Assembly: GCF_007858255.1 (NCBI RefSeq)
Contig: NZ_VFEU01000010.1
Span: 62,001 to 126,000, forward strand
Direction of reading: 5' to 3'
DNA: 64,000 bases
Source of the DNA: Pseudomonas rhodesiae
Lineage (GTDB): Bacteria; Pseudomonadota; Gammaproteobacteria; Pseudomonadales; Pseudomonadaceae
A model generated the notes under the pieces. The model made no database searches. It saw only the letters and a list, made by a program, of their open reading frames with translations, and was not told the origin of the DNA. Position 1 is the stretch's first letter; each line of letters starts with the position of its first letter. This document shows, piece by piece, positions 57,131 through 64,000 of the stretch. The position numbers were made by a program, and so were the translations under genes.

Positions 57131-58006
57131 ATGACTGCTGAATTAATCGTCGACGCCCGCAATGCCGTGGGCGAATGCCCGGTATGGGTGCCGCAGGAAA
57201 ACGCGCTGTACTGGGTCGATATCCCCTACGGCGGCCTGCAACGCTGGAGCGCCCAGAGCGGTGAAGTGCAGCGCTGGAATGCCGACACCATGCTGGCCTG
57301 CATTGCGCGCACCGAAACCGGCGGTTGGGTCGCGGGTATGGAGAGCGGTTTTTTCCAACTCACCCCCCGAGCCGGTGGGCATCTAGATACCCAACTGCTG
57401 GCTGGCGTCGAGCACCCACGCCCGGACATGCGCATGAACGACGGCCGCTGCGATCGACAAGGGCGTTTCTGGGCCGGCAGCATGGTGCTCGACATGGGTG
57501 CGAACGCCGCCGCAGGCATCCTTTACCGCTACGCCGGTGACGGCGCGCCCCATGCCCAACTGGACGGTTTCATCACCCTTAACGGCCTGGCGTTCAGCCC
57601 GGACGGGCGCACGATGTACGTCTCGGATTCGCACCCATTGGTGCAACAGATCTGGGCCTTTGACTACGACGTCGACAGCGGCACGCCGTCCAACCGCCGA
57701 GTATTTGTGGACATGCACAACCACCTCGGCCGTCCGGATGGCGCAGCGGTGGATGCCGATGGCTGCTACTGGATCTGCGCCAACGACGCCGGTCTGATCC
57801 ACCGTTTCACCCCCGCAGGTCGCCTGGACCGCTCCCTGAGCGTGCCGGTGAAAAAACCCACCATGTGCGCCTTTGGCGGCAGCCGCCTGGACACCTTGTT
57901 CGTCACCTCGATCCGGGATGACCAGGGCCCCCAGTCGCTCGCCGGCGGCGTGTTCGCCCTCAACCCCGGCGTCACCGGATTGCCGGAGCCCACCTTCGCC
58001 CTCTAG
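57131..58006 (+). CDS. uxuL: SMP-30/gluconolactonase family aldarolactonase
   Basis: 291 residues from ATG 57131 (GTG 57125 is possible). Six-bladed propeller with metal ligands: Glu in AVGECPVW, Asn in RMNDGRCDRQGRFWAG, Asn in LNGLAFSPDGRTMYVSDS, Asp in RPDGAAVDADGCYW. By context it opens the lactone formed by Udh to galactarate or glucarate; UxuL is the known enzyme of this pathway in pseudomonads. The downstream dehydratases (gud, gar) are not in the window. Confidence 0.88.
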   Translation: MTAELIVDARNAVGECPVWVPQENALYWVDIPYGGLQRWSAQSGEVQRWNADTMLACIARTETGGWVAGMESGFFQLTPRAGGHLDTQLLAGVEHPRPDMRMNDGRCDRQGRFWAGSMVLDMGANAAAGILYRYAGDGAPHAQLDGFITLNGLAFSPDGRTMYVSDSHPLVQQIWAFDYDVDSGTPSNRRVFVDMHNHLGRPDGAAVDADGCYWICANDAGLIHRFTPAGRLDRSLSVPVKKPTMCAFGGSRLDTLFVTSIRDDQGPQSLAGGVFALNPGVTGLPEPTFAL

Positions 58007-58056
58007 CTGCATCGCTGTGCCTTGAATACAACAATAACAAGACAGGAGTGACCCCC

Positions 58057-59028
58057 ATGGACTTCAAACGCACCTTGCTGGCCGCTGCACTTCCCCTCAG
58101 CGTTCTTCTCAGCAGCGCCGCCCAGGCGCTGGAAATCAAGTTCGCCGACGTTCACCCCGCCGGCTACCCCACCGTGGTCGCCGAACAAAACATGGGTAAG
58201 GCCCTGACCCAGCAAAGCAACGGTGAACTGACCTTCAAGTACTTCCCCGGCGGCGTGCTGGGTTCGGAAAAAGAAGTGGTCGAACAGGCCCAGGTCGGCG
58301 CCGTGCAGATGACCCGCGTCAGCCTCGGCATCGTCGGCCCGGTGGTGCCGGACGTGAACGTGTTCAACCTGCCATTCGTGTTCCGCGACCAGGCGCATAT
58401 GCGCAAGGTCATCGATGGCGAGATCGGCGATGAGATCCTCGCCAAGATCACCGACTCCGAGTTCGGCCTGGTGGCCCTGGCCTGGATGGACGGCGGCACG
58501 CGCAACCTCTACACCAAGAAACCGGTGCGCAAGATCGAAGACCTCAAGGGCATGAAGATCCGCGTGCAGGGCAACCCGCTGTTCATCGATTCTTTCAATG
58601 CCATGGGCGCCAACGGCATCGCCATGGACACCGGCGAGATCTTCAGTGCCCTGCAGACCGGGGTGATCGACGGCGCGGAAAACAACCCGCCGACAATGCT
58701 GGAACACAACCACTTCCAGAACGCCAAGTACTACACCCTCACCGAGCACCTGATCCTGCCCGAGCCCATCGTGATGTCGAAAATCACCTGGAACAAGCTC
58801 AGCCCTGAGCAACAGGCGATGGTGAAAAATGCCGCCAAGGCCGCCCAGGCCGATGAGCGTGTGCTGTGGGACAAAAAGTCCGCCAGCAGCGAGGAAAAGC
58901 TCAAGGCCGCCGGCGTGGAATTCATCACCGTCGACAAAAAACCCTTCTATGACGCCACCGCGCCGATTCGCGCGAAATACGGCGCGGCCTACGCCGACAT
59001 CATCAAGCGCATCGACGCCGTTCAGTAA
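58057..59028 (+). CDS. TRAP transporter solute-binding protein (DctP family)
   Basis: 323 residues from ATG 58057 with AGGAG before it. Signal peptide cleaved about AAQA-LEIKFADVHP. The carboxylate-binding Arg is in GMKIRVQGNPLFIDSFNAMGANG, with family motifs MDTGEIFSALQTGVIDGAENNPPT. It binds an acid sugar, probably galacturonate or glucuronate, in the periplasm. Confidence 0.93.
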   Translation: MDFKRTLLAAALPLSVLLSSAAQALEIKFADVHPAGYPTVVAEQNMGKALTQQSNGELTFKYFPGGVLGSEKEVVEQAQVGAVQMTRVSLGIVGPVVPDVNVFNLPFVFRDQAHMRKVIDGEIGDEILAKITDSEFGLVALAWMDGGTRNLYTKKPVRKIEDLKGMKIRVQGNPLFIDSFNAMGANGIAMDTGEIFSALQTGVIDGAENNPPTMLEHNHFQNAKYYTLTEHLILPEPIVMSKITWNKLSPEQQAMVKNAAKAAQADERVLWDKKSASSEEKLKAAGVEFITVDKKPFYDATAPIRAKYGAAYADIIKRIDAVQ

Positions 59029-59092
59029 CCCTCCCCTTCCCTGACAAGGCCCGGCGCGGTCGACATCGACGCGTCCGGTTACGGTGAACGCC

Positions 59093-59620
59093 ATGAAGAA
59101 TTTACTGCTGCGCATCAACGACCGCATTTACATGACCTGCATCTGGGTCGCCGGCCTCGCGGTACTCGGGGTCGCGCTGATCATTCCCTGGGGCATCTTT
59201 GCCCGCTACGTCCTCGGCACCGGCTCCAGCTGGCCGGAGCCCACCGCCATTCTGCTGATGCTGGTGTTCACCTTCATCGGCGCCGCCGCCAGCTACCGCG
59301 CCGGCGCCCATATGTCGGTGGCGATGATCACCGACCGCCTGCCTCCCGCCCAACGCCGCCTCGTCGGTATTTTCACGCAACTGCTGATGGGCAGCATTTG
59401 CCTGTTTATGACGGTCTGGGGCGCCAAGCTGTGCGTGTCGACCTGGAACCAATTCATGAGCGCCATCCCCACCCTGCGCGTGGGGATCACCTATATGCCG
59501 ATCCCCATCGGCGGGCTGCTCACGCTGATATTCGTAGTGGAAAAACTCCTGCTCGGTGACCAGAGCAACCGGCGCGTGGTGCGCTTCGACCTGGTGGAAG
59601 AAAGCGAAGGAGCTGCCTGA
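59093..59620 (+). CDS. TRAP transporter small membrane subunit (DctQ family)
   Basis: 175 residues from ATG 59093 (GTG 59084 possible). Four transmembrane helices; family motif WPEPTAILLMLVFTFIGAAASYRAGAHMSV. It pairs with the large subunit, whose start lies 2 bp past its stop. Confidence 0.92.
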   Translation: MKNLLLRINDRIYMTCIWVAGLAVLGVALIIPWGIFARYVLGTGSSWPEPTAILLMLVFTFIGAAASYRAGAHMSVAMITDRLPPAQRRLVGIFTQLLMGSICLFMTVWGAKLCVSTWNQFMSAIPTLRVGITYMPIPIGGLLTLIFVVEKLLLGDQSNRRVVRFDLVEESEGAA

Positions 59621-59621
59621 T

Positions 59622-60902
59622 ATGGACGCATTGATTCTGTTGGGCACCTTTATCGCCTTGATCCTGATCGGCATGCCGGTGGCCTACGCCCTGGGGCTGT
59701 CAGCGTTGATCGGCGCGTGGTGGATCGACATTCCGTTCCAGGCCCTGATGATTCAGGTGGCCGGCGGCGTGAACAAATTTTCACTGATGGCGATCCCGTT
59801 CTTCGTGCTCGCCGGGGCAATCATGGCCGAGGGCGGCATGTCGCGGCGGCTGGTGGCGTTCGCCGGGGTACTGGTGGGCTTCGTGCGCGGCGGCCTGTCG
59901 CTGGTGAACATCATGGCCTCGACCTTCTTCGGCGCCATCTCCGGTTCGTCGGTGGCCGACACCGCCTCGGTGGGCTCGGTGCTGATCCCCGAAATGGAAC
60001 GTCGCGGCTACCCCCGCGAGTTCGCCACCGCCGTTACCGTCAGCGGCTCGGTGCAGGCGCTGCTGACCCCGCCCAGCCACAACTCGGTGCTCTACTCCCT
60101 GGCGGCCGGCGGCACGGTGTCGATCGCCTCATTGTTCATGGCCGGCGTGGTCCCCGGCCTGCTGATGAGCGCGTGTCTGATGGTGCTGTGCCTGATCTTC
60201 GCCAAGAAGCGCGACTACCCCAAGGGCGAAGTCATCCCCCTCAAGCAGGCGCTGAAAATCGCCGCCGACGCGCTCTGGGGCCTGATGGCCATGGTGATCA
60301 TCCTGGGCGGTATCCTCTCGGGCATCTTCACCGCCACCGAGTCGGCCGCGATTGCGGTGCTGTGGGCATTCTTCGTCACCATGTTCATCTACCGCGACTA
60401 CAAATGGAGCGAGCTGCCCAAGCTGATGCACCGCACGGTGCGCACCATTTCCATCGTGATGATCCTGATCGCGTTTGCCGCCAGCTTCGGCTACATCATG
60501 ACCCTGATGCAGATCCCGGCGAAGATCACCACGCTGTTCCTGACCCTGTCGGACAACCGCTATGTGATCCTGATGTGCATCAACATCATGCTGCTGTTGC
60601 TCGGCACGGTGATGGACATGGCGCCGCTGATCCTGATCCTCACGCCGATCCTGCTGCCGGTGGTGCTCGGCATCGGTGTCGACCCGGTGCACTTCGGCAT
60701 GATTATGCTGGTCAACCTCGGCATTGGCCTGATTACGCCGCCGGTGGGCGCGGTGCTGTTCGTGGGGGCAGCGGTGGGCAAGGTGAGCATCGAAAAAACC
60801 GTAAAAGCGCTGGTGCCCTTCTATGCCGTGCTGTTTCTGATCCTGATGGCCGTGACCTACATCCCGGCGCTGTCGCTGTGGCTGCCGAGCGTGGTGCTGT
60901 GA
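59622..60902 (+). CDS. TRAP transporter large membrane subunit (DctM family)
   Basis: 426 residues from ATG 59622 (GAAGGAG ribosome site); the open frame upstream lies within the small-subunit gene and is ignored. About 12 helices; LMAIPFFVLAGAIMAEGGMSRRL and FFGAISGSSVADTASVGSVLIPEM are the family signatures. Na+-driven import of the uronate. The epimerase gene overlaps its stop by one base (TGATG). Confidence 0.95.
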   Translation: MDALILLGTFIALILIGMPVAYALGLSALIGAWWIDIPFQALMIQVAGGVNKFSLMAIPFFVLAGAIMAEGGMSRRLVAFAGVLVGFVRGGLSLVNIMASTFFGAISGSSVADTASVGSVLIPEMERRGYPREFATAVTVSGSVQALLTPPSHNSVLYSLAAGGTVSIASLFMAGVVPGLLMSACLMVLCLIFAKKRDYPKGEVIPLKQALKIAADALWGLMAMVIILGGILSGIFTATESAAIAVLWAFFVTMFIYRDYKWSELPKLMHRTVRTISIVMILIAFAASFGYIMTLMQIPAKITTLFLTLSDNRYVILMCINIMLLLLGTVMDMAPLILILTPILLPVVLGIGVDPVHFGMIMLVNLGIGLITPPVGAVLFVGAAVGKVSIEKTVKALVPFYAVLFLILMAVTYIPALSLWLPSVVL

Positions 60903-61795
60903 TGATTGAGCTTGAAGATGCGCTGACCCACCTCAGCTTGAATCCGGCGGTGGGCGGCAGCCTCGTCAATTGGCGCGTGCGCGCCACCGGCCAGCCGTTG
61001 TTGCGTCATAACGACGAGCAGGCCATTGCGACCGGCCTGCCGGGCAAGCTGGGCTGCTATCCGTTGGCGCCGTGGTCCAATCGCATTGCTCACGGCGGCT
61101 TCGACAATCCCCTGGGTTGGCTGGCGCTCAAGCCCAACAGCCTGACCGACCCGCTGCCGATCCACGGCTCTGCCTGGCAGCAGGCGTGGCAGGTGGTGAG
61201 CCAGGCAGCGGATGAGGTGCTGCTGGCGGTGGAGTGCGACACGCCCTTCGCTTATCGCGCCGAGCAGCGCGTGCGCTTGCATGAGGGCACGCTGAGTCTT
61301 GCGTTGCGCGTCACCCATTTGGCCGAGGAGCCGGCATGGCACGGCTTGGGCTTACATCCCTATTTTCCGCGCCGACCAGGCACGCGGTTGCAGGCCAGGG
61401 CCGCGCAGGTGTGGCTGAGTGATGCGTCCAAGCTGCCGACGGGGTTGGCATCGATACCGGCGGACTGGGATTTCCGGCAGCTCAATGAGCTGCCCGAGCG
61501 TCTGGTGGACAACGGTTTTTGCCAGTGGGACGGGGCTTGCCGGATCGAACAGCCGGAGCTGGGCTATGTATTGGAAGGCCAGGCCAGGGGGGCCGATTAC
61601 TTCCTGCTGTACTGCCCACCGGGGCTGGGATTCTTTTGCATAGAGCCGGTGAGCCATCCGGTGAATGCCCATCACCTGCCGGGCAGGCCGGGCCTGAAGC
61701 TGCTGGAACAAGGCCAATCAACCCACCTCGATTTCAGCCTGAAATACGTCCCCATTGTAGGAGGGGACTTGCCCCCGATGGCAGCAGGCCAGTGA
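60902..61795 (+). CDS. Aldose 1-epimerase (mutarotase)-like protein with REP-encoded tail
   Basis: This 297-residue protein of the galactose-mutarotase superfamily has the His/Glu catalytic sites in WHGLGLHPYFPR and FCIEPVSHPVNAHH, and substrate contacts in GKLGCYPLAPWSNRIAHGGF. It probably interconverts anomers of the imported uronate so that Udh gets its preferred form. The last 15 or so codons (VPIVGGDLPPMAAGQ) are read from a REP element (61757-61781), so the C-terminus has been changed by REP insertion. Confidence 0.85.
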   Translation: MIELEDALTHLSLNPAVGGSLVNWRVRATGQPLLRHNDEQAIATGLPGKLGCYPLAPWSNRIAHGGFDNPLGWLALKPNSLTDPLPIHGSAWQQAWQVVSQAADEVLLAVECDTPFAYRAEQRVRLHEGTLSLALRVTHLAEEPAWHGLGLHPYFPRRPGTRLQARAAQVWLSDASKLPTGLASIPADWDFRQLNELPERLVDNGFCQWDGACRIEQPELGYVLEGQARGADYFLLYCPPGLGFFCIEPVSHPVNAHHLPGRPGLKLLEQGQSTHLDFSLKYVPIVGGDLPPMAAGQ

Positions 61796-61858
61796 CATAG
61801 ATGCTGTAATTGAACCCCTGCACGGGGGCAAGTCGAATCGTCGCACCGCCCCTCCCAC
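61757..61858. repeat. REP pair at the end of the uronate operon
   Basis: A direct REP (61757-61781, GTAGGAGGGGACTTGCCCCC) lies inside the 3' end of the epimerase gene. An inverted REP of the second type (61824-61858, CAAGTCGAATCGTCGCACCG) follows in the gap before the convergent efflux genes. Confidence 0.85.
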
Positions 61859-61874
61859 AATTGGTCAAGCCCCT

Positions 61875-63020
61875 TCAGGGCGGGCTGTTTTTGAGCCGCC
61901 CTGCGGTGTCGATACTCACGACAACCGACAACCCCGGCCTTAAGCGTTCGCTCTCGGCCTGATCCGGGTCCACCGTAATCCGCACCGGCACGCGCTGGGC
62001 AATCTTCACAAAATTGCCGGTGGCATTGTCGGCCTGCAACAGGCTGAACTCGGAACCGGTGGCCGGGGAAATATGCTGCACCGTGCCGTGAAACTTGCGA
62101 TGGTTCAGCGCATCCACGGTAAAGGTCACTGGCTGGCCGACCTGCACATTGTCCATCTGGGTTTCTTTCATATTGGCGATCACCCACAGCTGCTTCGGCA
62201 CCAGCGCCATCAGTTGCGCGCCGGAGTTGACGTAGGCGCCGAGGCGCACGCCGATTTGGCCCAATTGGCCGTCACGGGGCGCGGTGATGCGGGTATTGGA
62301 CAGGTCGATCCGCGCCAGCTCCACCGCCGCGTCGGCACTGGCCACGGCGGCCTCCAGGGAGCCGCGATTGACGATCACCGTCTGCAAATCCTGCCGGGCG
62401 ATTTCCAGGCTGGCCTGGGCCTGAGCGACCGCCGCCTGGGTCTGGGCATTCGCCGCGCGGGTCACGTCCAACTCGCGCTTGGACACCGAGCCATCGCTGA
62501 TCAGTTCTTGGTTACGCCGCAGGTCGGCGGTGCTTTTGCGCGCCTGGGCCTGGCTGTCCGCCAAGGCTGCCTGACGCAGTTTGATCGTGGCTTCGGCGCT
62601 GTTGCGTTGCTGCACCACATTGGCCAGCGCGGCCTTCTGCACCGCCAGTTGCGCCAGCGCCTGGTCGAGGCGCTGTTTGTAGATGCGGTCATCCAGGCGC
62701 ACCAGCAGGTCGCCGGCCTTGACGTACTGGAAGTCCTGCACCGGCACCTCGAACACATAGCCGCTGAGCTGCGGGCCAATGATCGTCACCTGACCGCGCA
62801 CCAGGGCATTTTCGGTGGTTTCCACCGCACTGCTGAACGGCGGTAATTGCCAGGCATATAGCACGATCAACACGCCGACGATGGCAATCGCGGCAAAGCC
62901 CAGGGAGGACAGGATGCGCACCCGCAATGGGCGCAGCTCGGTGGGCACGGCGCCCGGGGGCGTGCTGCCCTCCGGGGTTGAAGCAATGGCGGTGGTGGTC
63001 GTGGTCGAGGGTTCGGTCAT
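61875..63020 (-). CDS. EmrA/HlyD-family efflux adaptor
   Basis: 381 residues from ATG 63020; the 27 upstream codons lie in the preceding gene. One N-terminal transmembrane helix (about 37-58, LGFAAIAIVGVLIVLYAW) and a large periplasmic part: split lipoyl domain (VRGQVTIIGPQLSGYVFEVPVQDFQYVKAGDLLVRLDDRIY; ITAPRDGQLGQIGVRLGAYV) around a long coiled coil rich in Ala/Gln. It pairs with the upstream DHA2 transporter, overlapping it by 4 bp. Confidence 0.9.
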   Translation of the reverse strand: MTEPSTTTTTAIASTPEGSTPPGAVPTELRPLRVRILSSLGFAAIAIVGVLIVLYAWQLPPFSSAVETTENALVRGQVTIIGPQLSGYVFEVPVQDFQYVKAGDLLVRLDDRIYKQRLDQALAQLAVQKAALANVVQQRNSAEATIKLRQAALADSQAQARKSTADLRRNQELISDGSVSKRELDVTRAANAQTQAAVAQAQASLEIARQDLQTVIVNRGSLEAAVASADAAVELARIDLSNTRITAPRDGQLGQIGVRLGAYVNSGAQLMALVPKQLWVIANMKETQMDNVQVGQPVTFTVDALNHRKFHGTVQHISPATGSEFSLLQADNATGNFVKIAQRVPVRITVDPDQAESERLRPGLSVVVSIDTAGRLKNSPP

Positions 63021-64000
63021 GAAGTAACGCCGCTGGGTTGAACGGGAGGAGTAGCCGCTTGGGTGGTCGTCATCAGCCATAGGCTGCGGGTAAAAATCCA
63101 CAGCATGGTCAGGATCGCGATGATCGCAATCAGCATAAACACATCGTTGTAGGCCATCACATTCGCTTCACGGGTGGCCGCTGTGGCCAGGCTGCGAATG
63201 CCCATGAGGTGGCGCAACTCCGGGTCGGCCACCAGCCCGCCGTAGGCCGAACCGCCGCTCTGCACCCGCGCGGCCACGCGGGGGTCCAGCAGGGTCAGGT
63301 GTTCGACGATCATGCTGGAGTGAAACTTCTCGCGCACCACCTGGAAAGTGCCGAGCAACGCCGCGCCAATCAGCCCGCCGAGGTTCTGGCAAATGCCGAA
63401 CATCACCGAAAAACTCACCAGGTTGCGCGGGTTGGCCAGCACGTTTTTGGTGCCCAGTACCATGGTCGGCCCCAGAAAGAACGTACCGCCGAAGCCTAGC
63501 AGGAACTGGCTGACATACAGGTTCTGCGGCCGGGTCAGGTTGCTGGAAAAGCTGTCCATCACCGACCCGGTTGCCATCAGCGCCAGGGAGATCACCAGCG
63601 GCATCAACAGGTGCGCGGGGTTGATGGTCAACGCACTGATCGCCAGCCCGCTGATCGCCCCGGCCAGCATCACCACGTAAAGCGTGTGCATCTGCTCGTA
63701 GCTCATATTGAGCATCTGCATAAAACCCACCGCGCCGGTGGACTGCTCGGACAGCACCATACGAATCAGGATCACCGCCAGCGCCAGGCGAATCATCACG
63801 CCGCTGCCCAGCCAGCGCGTCATCAGCAACGGGTTGGCGCGGTTATGTTCGATGGCCAGGCCAGCCATGATCAGCACCAGGGAGCAGGCCGAGGCGATGC
63901 CGATCCACGGCGCTTCCAGCCACCAGTCGATACGCCCCAGGGACAGCACCGCACACAGCAGCGCCACACCGCTGGAAAGAATGGCGAAGGTGAGGAAATC
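63017..64000 (-). CDS. DHA2-family (EmrB-like) drug:H+ antiporter, 5' end cut off
   Basis: The gene enters from the right edge, and its N-terminal part lies outside the window. The 327 visible C-terminal codons give about eight helices, with family segments such as NPRNLVSFSVMFGICQNLGGLIGAALLGTFQ and the EREANVMAYND-type loop (AATREANVMAYNDVFMLIA) near the end. With the adaptor it would form an EmrAB-like pump across both membranes. Substrate unknown; the regulator lies outside the window if present. Confidence 0.88.
   Translation of the reverse strand, partial: DFLTFAILSSGVALLCAVLSLGRIDWWLEAPWIGIASACSLVLIMAGLAIEHNRANPLLMTRWLGSGVMIRLALAVILIRMVLSEQSTGAVGFMQMLNMSYEQMHTLYVVMLAGAISGLAISALTINPAHLLMPLVISLALMATGSVMDSFSSNLTRPQNLYVSQFLLGFGGTFFLGPTMVLGTKNVLANPRNLVSFSVMFGICQNLGGLIGAALLGTFQVVREKFHSSMIVEHLTLLDPRVAARVQSGGSAYGGLVADPELRHLMGIRSLATAATREANVMAYNDVFMLIAIIAILTMLWIFTRSLWLMTTTQAATPPVQPSGVTS

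Noticed and set aside
59717..60900. Long in-frame extension upstream of the epimerase gene
   Set aside because: It lies in another frame of the TRAP large-subunit gene; the ATG at 60902 begins the real mutarotase domain.

Overview
The window is chromosomal DNA of a Pseudomonas, most likely of the P. fluorescens group. The signs are the housekeeping order tig-clpP-clpX-lon-hupB-ppiD, the folD-linked tRNA Arg-His-Leu-His cluster, a PrrF iron-responsive sRNA, OprD-type porins, many GTGGGAGGGGGCTTGCCCCC-type REP elements and a REP-associated transposase. No prophage, plasmid or integrative element was found. Both ends cut through genes.

Layout. 1-3.4 kb: the 3' part of liuD (leucine/isovalerate catabolism), a phage-C2-like S24 repressor whose catalytic Ser and Lys are both replaced, a small DUF6124-like gene, and a Fur-controlled PrrF sRNA. 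3.4-10.6 kb: an M14 carboxypeptidase, then what looks like an ECF sigma locus. It holds cytochrome b561, a catalase-like haem peroxidase, a ferric-reductase-like membrane protein, a stand-alone NRPS-type adenylation protein, the ECF sigma factor and its anti-sigma factor. The same GGAATAA-N14-CGTCT element stands before the sigma gene and before the peroxidase gene. 10.6-14 kb: zapE, a leucine-rich-repeat protein kinase, yebC. 14-17 kb: a LysR regulator divergent from phnWX (2-aminoethylphosphonate breakdown). 17-24 kb: cytochrome b, a PLP deaminase/desulfhydrase, fadH, a nitrilase-fold protein without its Cys and Lys, an AraC regulator, a 28-residue acidic protein and a DUF2242 lipoprotein.

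24-34 kb is protein quality control: ppiD, a tRNA-Asp-like RNA, hupB, lon (with a good sigma-32 promoter), clpX, clpP, tig and a four-tRNA operon. 34-37.4 kb: folD, pbpG, a C39-like lipoprotein lacking its catalytic residues, a 50-residue membrane protein and a lipoprotein. 37.5-43.4 kb: a three-gene RND efflux operon. 43.4-44.8 kb: a tandem array of REP units with an exact 116-bp period, beside a REP-associated tyrosine transposase.

44.8-53.2 kb is the reductive pyrimidine catabolism cluster: NCS1 transporter, amidohydrolase, dihydropyrimidinase, PreT/PreA dihydropyrimidine dehydrogenase and a RutR-like regulator. 53.3-54.5 kb: copC-copD. 54.8-61.8 kb is a uronate (galacturonate/glucuronate) oxidation cluster: porin, uronate dehydrogenase, lactonase, TRAP transporter and epimerase. 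A shared operator-like element precedes porin and dehydrogenase. 61.9-64 kb: an EmrAB-type efflux pair cut by the window end.

All calls come from reading the sequence and from knowledge of the families; no database search was run.
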